Below are positions 1 to 13,300 of a DNA stretch of 64,000 bases, in pieces. The notes beneath the pieces are model-generated. The model saw only the letters and a list, made by a program, of their open reading frames with translations. It ran no database searches and was not told the DNA's origin. Location: NCBI GenBank assembly GCA_035041965.1, contig JAPYMA010002485.1, positions 1-64,000 on the forward strand, given 5' to 3'. Both the position numbers and the translations under genes were made by a program. Position 1 is the first letter of the stretch; the number at the start of each line of letters is the position of its first letter. This stretch comes from Anisakis pegreffii (lineage: Eukaryota > Nematoda > Chromadorea > Rhabditida > Anisakidae).

Positions 1-470
1 GAATATTATATATTTTGCCGAGCAGTTATGATTAGATGAGCAGATATAGCTATTTTCTCCATATAGCTATACGGTGTGCCATCTTCGAGCCTACCGTACC
101 CTCAAGTTTGCTCGATAACATATGGATATTTGTTCACTATTCGGTCCGGCGGAATCTCTAGATTCATGAGAACATTTATTTTTGTGAGCAATTCTGCTAG
201 CATATCAGCAATATTTTGAACTCATCTCATGTGGTTGAGTGGCTCATCCCAATACATTTTCTGTGCATTGAGTAGTGTGCCCGAGGAATTAGCAATTTCA
301 TGATCGCCTTTTAATTTAGCGGTACTCTCGAGTTTGCATGGCAACATGTCTTCTCCTCTCAACCGTCTGATTCTCCAGATTCTCCAGTTCCAGAAAAGTA
401 TATATGTGGTGAGACGATTTCGCTCACTATTCGGATATTGTCGATCATTTTGAAACATGCATGCAGGGAT
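1..470. repeat. Degenerate higher-order tandem repeat, block 1
   Basis: This stretch has diverged copies of the same modules seen at 2790-3580. Shared landmarks are TTGCCGAGCAGTTATGATTAG (near 17), GATATAGCTATTTTCTC (near 43), TACCGTACCCTCAAGTTTGC (near 93) and GAATCTCTAGATT (near 150). A weaker copy of the TACC/CAAGTTTGC module sits near 325-350. The order of modules matches block 2, so the two blocks are parts of one repeat family. No open frame fits a protein. The left boundary is cut by the window edge. Confidence 0.7.
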
Positions 471-1084
471 ACTTTATGTTATTCATTCGGTAGTTTTGTC
501 AATGTTAATTGTGAAAACTTTGTGTTTTCTAGATAGAGATTGTCAAGTAGTTCAGATATGTTTTCATCGCGAAATAACAAATTTAGTGATGAAGCAGATT
601 CGGAATGCACCAACAAAAGCTATTCCGTTCATATCGGCGTGCGAGAAGCTTTCCGTGAAGCTCCATTTCGTCTAGTCATTTTGAGATTTGAGAAAGTGCG
701 ATTGAGAAAGTGATGAGATTTTATTGGGATTTTTAGAACCCAAATCTTGATGATGAATGAGGTTTTAAATAATCTTTAATATCATTCCGAGAAATATGCA
801 AAGACACACACTGCTCTTTCCGGTAATCAGTTTTTGAGCTATGGCATTCTGAAAATTGTGGATATGAATGCTCTGATTGTTGATTCGATGAATTGTGACA
901 TGCTTGCAGACAATGATTTTGCTGCAGTCCTCTTGTAATTTGTGCCATTTGATAGATTCGATTGAGAAAGGTGTGATTAGCAAATTAATTTGCCGAGTTA
1001 TATTGTTTTGGAGAGAGTTACATCAATGTTAACATAAATTATTTCGTTTGTGTTGTTGTGGCAATTCGTTTTGCACACATTATT
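471..1084. other. Non-coding stretch, nothing recognised
   Basis: Only short random-looking frames are present on both strands. I see no splice-flanked open segment, no RNA gene and no clear repeat. Confidence 0.5.
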
Positions 1085-1640
1085 TCCATTGGTAATCGAA
1101 ATTTAAGAGAAAAGGTGTGGTGGGGAATTGAATACGTTCAGATTACGGAGAGAAATAGAAATGAGATTGAATCGGTGATACGTCCAAAGGTAATAAGAAA
1201 ATTATCATGACATAACGGGAATGTAATGCAGGTGGTAGTAATAGGCTTGAGAGTGATGAGACATCGTGGGAATCAGATGTAAAAACCGAGAAGATAACGT
1301 TATGAATGGTTAGAGTACAGGAGAACAGTTTCTGTCGGAGGTATCTATTCAGAAGGAATGCACGCGTTGCATACTTCCTTATACAACTCCCCTCCCGTAT
1401 TCTCTACGTGATTTTTATGTCTAATTCCCGAGATGTCTCATCACTCTCATTCCCGATATTGTTTACTGCATTGCATTTCCATTGTGTCCTGCTAATTTTC
1501 TCATTCATTTCAGTCACATCACCCATTCACTCTCAATCCTTCTTCTTCAACGATTACGTACTCCATTCATTTCTTAACCTTACAATTTCCACTTGTTGAG
1601 ATTTTCAATCCGATTCAAATGCAACAAGTGTTTTGGCAGT
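1085..1640. repeat. Imperfect foldback (long inverted repeat) element
   Basis: Two arms of over 100 bases face each other. The left arm, about 1190-1295, holds GAGAGTGATGAGACATC (near 1250). The right arm, about 1395-1510, holds its complement GATGTCTCATCACTCTC (near 1433). Flanking blocks also match with gaps (GGGAAT near 1268 against ATTCCC near 1424; AATGTAATGCAG near 1220 against CTGCATTGCATTT near 1467). Weaker pairing continues outward to about 1085 and 1640. This is the shape of a non-autonomous foldback transposon. No transposase frame is present and no terminal motif or target duplication could be fixed. Confidence 0.6.
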
Positions 1641-2789
1641 TCAAGACCGAGTCAGTTTTCATGGGTCACCTTATGATTTGGTCTATGTCTGCTGGATTTC
1701 GCGCATTTTTTGATGAGATATGTTATCGGATATCACCCGATTACTATGGCTTTCTAGAGATGTCGTCTTTTGTCACGGCTCCATGCCGCAATTTGCTTGA
1801 CTCTTCGTGATAACCGGCAATTTACTCTCTATTTTATATTACATCGCCTTCGTTTTTTTGGATATTTTTTACACGTCTTCGTTTTGCTGATGCTTTCATC
1901 ATTGTTTCCGGCATTTTGAGGTATATAACGTGCAGATATGTTATAATTTCGAATTATTTCCTGTTTTGTGTTTCGATTCATTCAAGTCATGTCATCACAT
2001 TTGTTAATACTGTTAATAAAACCTATTAAGATTGTGATGATCGATTCGAATGATTCTAGAAACGCTATTCACCTTACGCGATTCTTTGTCCATAAAGTTG
2101 ATTCTTATTGATGTCACTATTTTATCGGAAGTGTCAGTGTATTAATTTTAAACATCTGTCGAGTGAAACATGTTATTCATTCATCGGTCATTCAAGTTTT
2201 TAGGCAATTTGAGACCATTCTTCCGTCCGAATTAGCTTATCTTCCAGATTTACCGGTTATTTGCAGATTTGTCGTTTATCACGGAGTTTCGGCGTAAAGC
2301 ACCAACGAATCAACAATACTTTTGTTCATCACCAATGAGCAGTATTTACGTAATACATTTTCTTTTTGTTTTTATGAAACGATGATTGATGTGTTGATAT
2401 TGTAATGTTGTGGATGTGTTTATTATACTTTATGATGAGATTGTTTATTAGTGAATGCAACGTATTCTGATTGAACTTGTGAAAGAAGATGATTGTTGGG
2501 CATAAAAAATCTGATTTTTATTTGTGTTTTTTCTACCTTGAAGCACGAGCATAACAACGCACCTTAATCAGTATTACGTCTTGCCTAGGCGACCGGCAAT
2601 CACAGGCCATTCTGCAGACAGGACGACCCTCCGTACAGATTTTTTTTGAGAATTTCATTTGGATTCGAGAAAAGCATCTAGGCAAAGGAAAGAAAATTTC
2701 AAATCGTCGATGATGAAGATCATAGAAGCGGATTTGATCACTATAGATCAATGCGTATTATACATTACCATAGAAATATAAGTTTGATA
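1641..2789. other. Non-coding stretch, nothing recognised
   Basis: No supported exon on either strand. The sequence is rich in short TTCATTC/GAATGAA words that recur across the whole window. Confidence 0.5.
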
Positions 2790-3580
2790 TGTTTAAGCCT
2801 ACCGTCTTGTCAAGTTTGCATGGAAACATATTGATGTTTGTGAATCATTCGATCGAGCAGAATCTCTGCATTCAGAAAAATGCATATTTTGTCGGTCGAT
2901 TTCGCATAATTGAGAAGGTATAGCTATTTTATTAAAGCTATCTCAACTAGCGCTGGGGTGCTCTAGATCAATTGTATTCATTATTATAATACTATTGGCG
3001 TTACGGTCTTCAAGGTACCGATATTCTCAGATTTACCCGGTAACATTTGAACTTCTTTGCAGCTTCCGATTACTCAGAATATCTACTTTCAGAGTATCGT
3101 GTATATTGCCGAGCAATTATGATTAGATGAGGAGATATAGCTAATTTCTCAATGATATACGGTTTGCAATCTTCGAGCTTACCGTACCCTCAAGTTTGCC
3201 TGATAACATATGAATATTTGTACACCAATCGATCCAGCTGAATCTCTAGATTTAGAAAACCATATACTTTGCCGAGCGATTTCGCTTTCTTGAGGAGATA
3301 TAGCTATTTTTCTAAAGCCATCTTAATTAGCGCAGAGGCACTCATTCAAATACACTGTATCACTATAGATCGATTAAATACATTAATATACCACTATAGG
3401 CGTTACAATCTTCAAAGTACCGCTACCCTCAGGTTTGCCCGGTAATAATGCATGTCTTTGCAGCACTCGATTGCTCAGAACCTCCACTTTCAGAATATTA
3501 TGAATATTACAAGCAGTTATGTTTAGGTGAAGAGATATAGCTATTTTCTCAATGCTATACGGATAGACAGTTTCAGCGTC
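2790..3580. repeat. Degenerate higher-order tandem repeat, block 2
   Basis: Four modules follow one another in an A-B-A-B order. A-type units (about 2798-3020 and 3170-3410) share a TACC...TCAAGTTTGC start, GAATCTCT, a CGATTTCGC core, AGCTAT and a TAGCGC tail. B-type units (about 3012-3190 and 3405-3560) share GTACCG, TTTRCCCGGTAA, CTTTGCAGC, TCAGAATAT and GCAATTATG or GCAGTTATG. The A+B pair repeats at roughly 390-400 bases. Similarity between units is moderate, as in a decayed satellite. Non-coding. Confidence 0.7.
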
Positions 3581-3992
3581 TTTCTAGCGTTATATCCTCC
3601 TGCGAACGAACCAGATCAAAGTTACCAATTCACATTCAGGTAGCATACCAATTAGGTTGGTATGAATGTATGGGTATTCCTTTTGAAAATGATTTTCAGA
3701 GTTTCCACACTCGTCGAACTCGAAATTGGCCACTAATTTATCGAATCAATTAATTACCAATTTGCGGTAAGGCGCTATTCACAGCATTGCACATTTTGCG
3801 TGCTCATGCAGAATCATGTAGTGATTTGTTATAACATTTTAGTCGATGAAACGATGACCCATTATTAAAGTACCTATCACCACACGGCTATCAATTAAAC
3901 GATTCCGATGAGAATGAACTATAATCCAAGATTAACCCATAATTCTATCGCTAACTGAATTTCATTGCATATCTCATTCGTTCCATCGAGCG

Positions 3993-6900
3993 ATGTTCAT
4001 GATCATTCCACTTCTGCTGTTATTCACTTTCCAGCTCTTCACTTGTGGAGGTGAATTTTGATATTTGTTGCTTATTTTCATAGCGATTTTTCAATAATTT
4101 TTTGTGCAGAAATAATGCTCAAACTGCCATCAGATCAGTCACAATTTCAATGGAATACTGATTGCACTGTTCAATTAGAAAAATTTGCTAAACTAATTGC
4201 GAGAACGTCATTTTCTGGGGCAGTTTCGTATGTTGAATTCAAGAATGAAAGTTTTTTCGACCGCTTTGGGCGATTATTTTGCAAATAGCTGATCAATAAG
4301 CATGAATTTTGTTGCTTTAGAAGTTAACTTTTCATTCTCAAACAAACTGAACAACTTATTGCATAATTGCATTTAGATATGCGAAGCATGAATCTCTTTT
4401 TTTTACTTCCGCCAATCCTCTCAACTAATAAAGGGCTAAAAATCAGAACATTTTCATCCGGAATCCAAAAAATTTGGATCACTTACAAGAAAAAAAAATT
4501 ACATGATGGTCAAGAAAGCCCATTTTCCGATTTCACGTGCAAAAGTGCCTCGAAAAATGAATTTCTTTCCATCACTGCGTATTTTTCCTTCCTATACCAG
4601 TGGTTCTCACGTTCGGATGTTCCATTACCATTTTGGAATATCTGGCAGGCCGCCATTACCCGCTCCCCCCACTACTGATTATGGAGGTTATGTTCAGATG
4701 ACCATTGCGTTCCATTTTATTAGCACGTCCATGATGGTAATCGACATTGCTAGGTCCTCTCTTACGATTAGACCGTTGTATTTCCCACTATTGCAATTGA
4801 ACATGATTGCATGGAAAGCTATTGTCTGTAATACGCTTGCTTCAAACTGATTTAAATGGATTCTCATTCTTTTCAGACGTGTTGTATTCACTCTCATAGC
4901 TATTACATGCGAATATCATTCCCTTCATGAATTTTTCTCATTCACCTCGTCTCATTTCACTTCACAATTCGAATCAATTTCTTATTCTGTAGCATATACT
5001 ATTTACTGGATTCGTTGACGAGTGTTGACAGCCGAAGTCAACAATACAGCAATCGAATATTATTGCTCAATAACATTCGACAGTCAACTGATCAATTATA
5101 GAGTGTGTTTGATAGAATGAGAATTTGACTTTGATTGTTGAGTAAAATGAATGAGAAATTAGCGAAAGAAAACACTTCTGGTGACAAAAGCTATGAGAGC
5201 GACTATAACAGCAAGCACAAGAATAAAAACTCTGTTAAAACAAATGAAAACCCTGTTTGGCCCGGACTCAGAAAATAGGAGAATGATGAGTGTTGCCATC
5301 AACTACCATCGGATATTTACATATCTGCATTGAAAACACCATCACAAAGACGTTCTATCATAACATAACAACTGCACGAAATACTAACTTCCCGACCTCT
5401 TCAATGGGAGAGTTCTTCGACTAACTGCTTGCAGCACACTGATTTTAATTTATTCCCAGGTTTCGTGTAGAAGTACAGTAGTGATGACCAGATTTTTGAT
5501 TATGAATAACTTAACGGGAAATTGTTTCCCTGTGCCCTCTCTTGCCAGGGGACTGGTTAGCCGTATGACTGATGTGATTGCTATGACTATGCCTACATCC
5601 AGAGATTCATGCTTGCATTCTTACTCTACCTTACGACTGCACGGTATTGTAACTAACAGGCAGATGCAAATTCAGAGATCAGGAACCATCAACGTTCGGT
5701 CAGGGACCATTATTCAAAAATATATGTTTTAATTCGGGTCAATGAGAAATTATCAACATTTTAAAACTATCTCAGCAAAACATTCATAAATTATTCGCGA
5801 TACGTTAAGATACCAACAACGGGTGCATAAAGAGGTATCCAAATCTGCTCCTCATCTGCTCGAGACCATTCGAGAGTCTAGCATCGTCCACGGAAACCAG
5901 TTGCCAGCGAGTCTGTTCAATTAAATTCCCCAGGAGCCTTTCATGCCAATACGATTCTCACAAGTCAGTTGCATCATTTTCAGTAGCATTCTTGATACTG
6001 GATTTACTGCACTGCTGAAAGATTCATGAGCAAAAGTTAATATCCATTGCTTAGGATCGAAGTTGAAAAGTGGCTTTTTCTTTGAAATAATTTCGCAGCG
6101 CCATCATTTTTTAGTTTAAACATGGTGATTCCGAATTGAAAGTTACAATGCTCAATAAAGGAGCATCGATTTCGAAATGCATCAGCACTTATCGTGAAGC
6201 AATTGTTTTTTGTAGGAAACAGTGTGATCTTCACGAGACTGCATCCCCGCTCGAGGCACACGCCGAACCAGCAACGTCTGCATTTGATGGTGGCGATTTC
6301 CTCCTTAACGAAACTTTCTGAATGCTGCTTATTCAGAGAAACACTGAAAAATTCTTCGCCAAAATTCATTTCTATCAATTTCTCGAGTAGTGTTTGTTCA
6401 TTGCAGCACTACGTTATTCGTTGTATGAATCAGTTCTTGGCAAAACTTGAGAAAGCCACTAACCTTCTCATGAGCAAGCTTTCCTCACTAAATCTAATAA
6501 GAAAAGTAGGATAATTCCGTCGTCCGAATGAAATTTCCTCATTAAATGTCACTGAAACTTCTCGATTCCTTTTACATTTTTGAGGTTATGCCTTACAATC
6601 AAGAAAAGAACTGCTCCATCGGCAGATTCAAATAAACATTGCGATGTATTCACGAAAATCAACGAACACATTATGTCTCACAATCACTAATTTTCCTAGG
6701 TAATTTTGCGCGAAATAGATGGAAAAGTACTGCGGCTAAAGCAACTCTACAGGATATCTCGTCTGACAGCATCGAGTGAGTTAGTCTAGTTAGGAATGTG
6801 CTTGTCACAATTTTATTCGCCGCAGAAACACATCAATAAATGACGATCTCAAGATTTGTCCCCTATTTTTTTGATCTTCACGAGATTTTGATCCATCTCT

Positions 6901-9900
6901 TCCGAGGACCTAAAATACGCAACAATGCAATTTTTTGCTCCTCAGAAGACCACGACCTTGAGCATCAACCTCAGCATAGTTCTGTGCGTAAATTTCAGTC
7001 TAAACTCGAGCATATTTCGAGCAAATAGGGCTAAAATGCGTAAAATATATTCTTGCACAGTGCTATATCCACTTTTCGTTAAACCTGCTGAATAATTGAA
7101 TAAAAAAGGCACCCTTTCAAACTGGAGTCCACCTCTTTCTCGAGAAAACCGATTAGATTACACCAGAATTATCGTTGACGTACTGAATTTTCAGCAGCTC
7201 TACAAAGCGGAGTTGTGCTCCCTCAATAACACCCTCAATCGGTTTCGTATATCTGGTACCAGTTCGTAGCTGTTTCGAGCCGATTAAAGAACTCAATGAT
7301 TCACCATCTCCCTTGCCGATTCCTAACTTTTTGCAGTCATCAGATATTTCGTCTTCACAGCCATCATCGCCCGGACAATTACCAATATTAATCGACAATA
7401 AGCAATTATCGTATTATTCCTCTAAAAATGGATTTCAACAAAACTTCAGATCTGCTCAAGTGCATTCAGGTAATGAAAAAGCGCAACGACCAAACTGTTT
7501 GCCATCCATTACCTCATCTATAATTTACGATTGGTTTCCAATCATTTTCAGATTGTCCTCCATCATATGTGTCTCTATTTGAGATCGTCGATGGAATTGA
7601 GGTGATGACCGATGGAATCGCCAAGTTTGAAGCACCAACACCACAGTCTTGCTTAGAAGCTTGTCGTAAAAATACGGTGATTCTTTCGTTACTTATTATC
7701 ATTTCATAATTTACTAATTTGCAGTTTTAAAATTTTCTTCCTTCAATTCTAGAATTTGATATCATACAGATAGCATCAGTCATATTAAGCTCTTTTTGAT
7801 TGTCATGGAATATATCATTATTTAAGACGCGCTTTATTTACGTTTCTTTTCATTTACAGTTTCAATTCATCCTGTCCATGGAAGCAATCTTATTTTTAGT
7901 TGATTGATGGAGCATCATCACTCGGGACGTTGTGTCATTCAGCTCAATATGAACAAAACACTCGGCAATGTACCCTTTTCGCTGTTTCAATTAGTCCCAC
8001 TGGAACTGCGCAATATAATCCAAATGCCGATGTTTTATATTTCGAAAAACTTTGCGTTCCAGGTAAGATTCAAGCATCATGTCCATTCACATAGAGCATT
8101 CTCTAGAAGTGATGGTGTAGCCAGAAAGGAAGACAGTGATTATTATTTCATCGCTAGTGACATTTTTGAATCATTAATTTGTTGGTTTAGAAGCTGTAAT
8201 GGGTAAGTGCAAAGGCGATATGCGACGAGTTCCTCAATATATCCTCATTGGGCATGCACGTGCCACTGTGGACGCGCCAACGCATAGTTCATGCATTGAA
8301 AAGTGCATGACTGCATTCGTAAGTGTGTTGATTTTTCTGTTAATTTCAGCAGTTTCTGGCGTTTATCGCTGTTGATTTCACTTCATTATCGCAATTTGTG
8401 GTAGAAAATAAACTGGAATCAATTTTTTTGGATTCTCAGTTGATGGAAAACGATGATCAAAGCTCACTATATGAATGACCAGTTCTCTGGTCCTCATTAC
8501 TTCTTATATCTTGAAAGAAATTGAAGCTTAGCCGAGAATATCGGAAGCGTGATTTGCAGGTGAATTTCGGTTTTATATGTCGCTCGGCGATGCACTTTTA
8601 CGAGTTCTCGAAAGAGAACTGCATATTGAACGTTCATTCATCTCGAACGAGAGCACCGTTCTTCACTGCTGAGAAACGACAAAAAGTGGATTATATCGAG
8701 ATGAACGATTGCTTTCATGACGAACGTGAGTGCTTTTGAATGACTGTTCCATCTGAATAGTGAAACGGAATGGAAATTTGTTGTGAGGGTGATAATTTCT
8801 GTTCTCATTGTATGCCTATCTGAATCAACCTTCATCCCTCTAACACGCAATGATGCTATACAGTTCAAATGGGGACTCTTGACAGCTTCAATCCAATAAA
8901 ATGAGTTTACGCAGGGTGTATTATCAGTTAAGAAATCGGTATGATACTCTCATTGTTAATAAGAAGTTTATCGAAAAAAATAATAATATTTGAACACTTC
9001 TGACCATCAAAACTGATTGTTTATTAAAGTGAAACAAAAAGATCAACCAACACTGGAATGGTCAGAGTGTAACGAAATGATCGGTGTACGGATGGGTCAA
9101 CGAAACTGTTCAAAATGTTCCTCAACAACTATGAAGAAGCCATGTTTCTCATCGAATCAATTTCAACAACAATTCAAACAACTCATTCACGAACAAGGCA
9201 CTGACGGTAGGTTTCACATCGCTATATAAATTTTTTTCCGTTCAGTGCTGGATATATTCGAGGAAATGAATATGTTTGCTGGACTGTAGATCGATTGGAA
9301 TGCTAACATATAAGTGCTAGTCATTTCACAAGCAGACACCTTATAAAAGAGCGGTTCATCGATGTGGTGATTTGTAGAATCAGGACAACGATTATTCGTT
9401 AATGCAATCGCCGAGCCAAGCGTGAATTTGAGTGCAATCGCATCATCTGACAATATGCATTCATGCGAGTCTCATTTTATAAGTGTTAATTAATGCATCG
9501 ACTATAAACATACAATTTGCATTATTTTGACTGTTTGATTTGATTTGCTTTCATTGTTATCCATCATTAGCGAGTTAGTTCAATTACACTCATAATTGCG
9601 CACTGAGCATATTGAGTGTAATTTGAGGTCAGTTTGGCACGAAGCGTATCAGTGTTGGTCTTTTTCAATGGCAACACGAAATTCCCACAAATCGTTTCAT
9701 CGGAGTATTACAAAAGTCAATCGTTTTCACTAAAAGCTGCGATGTTTCTATAATATTCATTGGAATTTGAAAAGAATTTTACAGATTTGAAAAAAGTGAT
9801 GCGAACATTCGAGAATGGATCTGGTGCATCAGGCAAATCGATGCAAAACAGTGGAATCGACTTCTTTGGTCCACCGTTTCGGAGTAATCCCACAGTCAGA

Positions 9901-10328
9901 AAGGCCAAAAAAGGTATTGTGCTTGAAATCAATATAAATAATTCTATATCATGTTGAGGTCAATTTCGAAATAATTCATTTTTTGATCCCAATTAAACTG
10001 AATTAATTTTTCAACCAACGCTTCGGGACTAGTCCAACATTGGATGTTTTTTGTTGCTTATTTTTGGCGTAATATAGTTTGAGAAAAGGTTGCGGTTTGG
10101 AAAAAAAGGTTTGGAAAAATCGACAAACGTGTAGTCGAGGTATTTCATCAGCGGTTTTATGTTCAATGTGAAATCATAATTCCGTTTCAAGATGGAATCT
10201 TTGTGAGCGGTTGCGATCCGGAACTGTTCTGTTGTCCACTGAAGCGAGCGAATGGGACAATCGATTGCAATCGCGGTTATCGACTTGAACAAAACCGACG
10301 AGTGGAATGTATCCCACTCACTTGCTAA
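3993..10328 (+). CDS. Secreted PAN/Apple-domain protein, multi-exon
   Basis: Exon 1 (3993-4050) begins with ATG and encodes a signal peptide, MFMIIPLLLLFTFQLFTCG. Likely exons follow at 4110-4222, 6407-6505 and 6700-6775 (a charged, helix-prone N-terminal region), then 7195-7469 (Ser/Pro/Gln-rich linker), 7549-7676, 7900-8062, 8191-8318, 8560-8725, 9030-9206, 9785-9913 and 10084-10328, ending in TAA. Two PAN domains are visible. The first spans 7549-8062 (CPPSYVSLFEI ... SCLEACRKNT ... CHSAQYEQNTRQCTLF ... YFEKLC). The second spans 8191-8725 (CKGDMRRVPQY ... SCIEKCMTAF ... CRSAMHFYEFSKENCIL ... YIEMNDC). Each has six cysteines in PAN order. A Cys-rich segment (FVSGCDPELFCCPLKR and following) closes the protein. 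PAN domains bind protein or carbohydrate outside the cell. No enzyme domain or membrane anchor is seen, so a secreted matrix or cuticle role is an inference. Phases agree from 7195 to the stop. The join between 6775 (phase 1) and 7195 (needs phase 2) does not work, so at least one small exon is missing there, and the 4222-to-6407 join is weak. Confidence 0.8.
4598..5412. mobile_element. hAT-like non-autonomous element, copy 1 (intronic)
   Basis: The left end reads CAGTGGTTCTCACG, a terminal sequence typical of hAT-superfamily elements. The body matches copies at 38881 and 45012. Shared blocks include TTCTCATTCTTTTCAGACGT (near 4861), CACTCTCATAGCTATTACAT, CAGCCGAAGTCAACAATACA (near 5030) and TTCTATCATAACATAACAAC (near 5353). 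The two halves are themselves imperfect inverted repeats: CTCTCATAGCTATTAC near 4892 against AGCTATGAGAG near 5189. No transposase is encoded. It lies inside intron 2 of the PAN-domain gene. Its right end is eroded near 5412. Confidence 0.75.
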
Positions 10329-13300
10329 TTATACACTACTAACTCGGAATTTGAATACAAATCATTCAATTGCATTTATTTGTATGCGAACGTTATCTAT
10401 CAAACAAGCGATAGCTACGACGTTTCATGGAGTTGAATAAACCTCATGTATTTGCTATTATCGCTTAAATAAAAAAATTCCTTCAAATGCTTCAGACAAT
10501 TTGCAGTATTTATTCATAATGAACATCATTCAAAGTACAAACACGATTTATTCAATGAAACACAATATCGCAATAATGGCACTTGAGAGAATATGTGCAT
10601 AGCATACGTACGAATTAATTAATTATTTAGTTCATTCACATAAACAGCTGTTCCTTTCGAGGAAGCGACGTGTCGTTAATCTATTGTATTCCTATCGTAA
10701 TGATATTTCATTCAGTTGAATGCTTTCTTGTGCTCATTTTGTAACCATAATGAGTATGAACAGCATTTATTAATTAATAACAACACTTTGTAGTTGCAAT
10801 AAACCATCTCTAAGACAAAACCACTCGAGCTTAACAGCTTTTTGATGGTACAAATTTGGATCATCCCAAAAAACTTCCCTTCATTTCATCACTTTAACAA
10901 TTCTGTTCGTTTGCAACTCTCACTAATTATTCGGAATTTGATGTAAACGATTATTCGGAAAAATTTGATGTAAATGGTTTTGAGTCGTTCCGGCGGACTA
11001 ACAGCAATTCATGGTAGTGAACGTTATGCAACTGGCTGCATGACAAAATATTCGATGCAATGAAGTGCACTAGAGCTTAATCACTGCTTCTTTGCATTCA
11101 TTCCCTTCCGAAGCATAAATGCAGAACAAACTTGATCTGCAATAATTTTGACAATATGAGCAATTCTTCAAAAATCCCCCAGCGTAAATGTTCCATCCAT
11201 GCATCCAGTTGAAACGTTCAAATAGAATTTCTCAAAAAAGCACATTTCAAGCATCACTTCATCGAGTTTCGAGCATTCTAGAAAGATGACAACGCATCGC
11301 TTCTTGATTATGATAGCAATACGATAGATTAATAAATATTCTCTGAGTGAGCTTTACTTTATATTTCATTAAATAATTATTTCACTAATTAGTTTTCAGT
11401 AAAACATTTCGATAAGTTCAGAATTCTTGAACCATAAATTACTGACTAGCATTCCAAATACTGCTCGGAACAACAATGCATGAAACTCGATAAAGTCGTT
11501 GGTGCTTGAAAGAACCGTAACAAAAGAAATAAATCTGAAAGTGAGTAAAATAGAGATCTCATAATTCTGTGATGAATACAACGTAATGATCACTATATAG
11601 GTACATATGACAACAATCATTGGTAGATGTGAGTTTGGTAGTAGTTTTATAACAAATTCATAAAAATAAAACAACAACGAAAAGTAAACTCGTCCATGTG
11701 AATGATAAGCAAAATGAACGATTCATAGAGCGAATGGATTCAATCATCCATACGCGAGATCCGTAACAATATTCGTACGACTACTACCGTGATTGTTCAT
11801 TCCTTTCAGCTCGATCGAATCGAATTTCTCTGGAATTTTCATTCCTTCCATTATTAATTCTTTTGTAAAAGTCATGAAAAATACACGAATGCGAATTCTT
11901 GTGAAAACGGTACTTTAAAGAATAAACGTTTCAAGAAAACTTATGCAAAGTTGAGAAGTTAATGGTATGTTACTGTAATGGTTCGATTGCAATCACTTAA
12001 ATGTGTTAAAAAAGAAACTGAAAATGGAAATGAGTCATGAGAGGATCTTTAAAAGGTCGAAGCCGTGGAATTTTTGTGGTATTTTCAAAGACAATAATGA
12101 TGAGTCAATGTTTAGCATAAGCGTGCATGTGGGCTAGTTTGTTGCATGATGAGATTCAACCGAATGTACCCGTTGAATGACTCATTTCGGTTTGTTGGCG
12201 ATTGCAATGATGCTTAAATGAGAATATATTGACAACGGACGAAAGCTACTTCAACCCTATAACAATCCATTTGTATCAAGAGGGCGCATTGGAACGCGCC
12301 TATTCATCTAATTAGGGATGATCGCATTACACGAAGCGAATAGCTCTAATTAGTGCTCATTGATCCATGAAGATCAGTTCGCTGGTGCCACTGTGAAACC
12401 TATTCGTCAAACTATTGAGGAGAGCAATCTTTGAGGTTTTCTACAGTCGATTAATGAATGAATGAATGATGGAACAATACAGATTTTCCATGCCAAAAAC
12501 AAAACTCTGATGACCAACAGCTTTCAAATCATAAGCAAAAATTCCGCACAGTTCAAGGTGAATCATTCGTAGACATTGAAAACCAAATTTTTCTGCTGGT
12601 ATATCACAGGTATCGAAGAAATGCGGCCAATCTGCACAATTAACTAAGCAAAGAAATTTGCGCTCAATTGCGTGATTACCGATTATCACTCCTCATATCA
12701 ATGACGAAATAATCCACTTTGAAGTGTCATCGAAAACAGTGCCCAGCACACAGTCAACATTATAATAACCCCACAAACCACGTGGACATACTCTGCATCA
12801 CATGTAATGACTGTTTGCTGCTTTCAAATCTTGTTGTCACATGCTCTCATAAACGAATAAACATTGATGCTATTCGTGCTAATAGTAATTAGAATTGTAA
12901 GGCTCTCCAAGTGTCTATTGAAACGAATGAATGAACAAATGACTTTTGCTTATTATAATTTTCCAGTCAATGACCACATCTAAATTATTATATTACTACG
13001 AGCTTATTTAACCAACAACGAGCTTATTCATTAAAGATTCAATAGTTGCAATAGTAATTCATCACCCGAATATCATCCCTTATATGATTAAAACAAATAA
13101 TAAAAACACTGAAATGAGTACAAAACAGAAATGACATTATATTAATAAACATATAATGAATGAAGTGTGCAATTTATTAATTGGGTGAATCAAATGTTCA
13201 TTGTGAAATTGAGACGAAGAAGAAGCATAAAGCTTGCAATAAGAGCCACTCACTATCTATCTAATTTGATGAAGAGCTTCACGTTCTATCGTCGTATCAC

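Noticed and set aside
11396..11677. Hydrophobic minus-strand frame as a chemoreceptor fragment
   Set aside because: Hydrophobicity is common in AT-rich frames; no receptor motif or exon partner was found.
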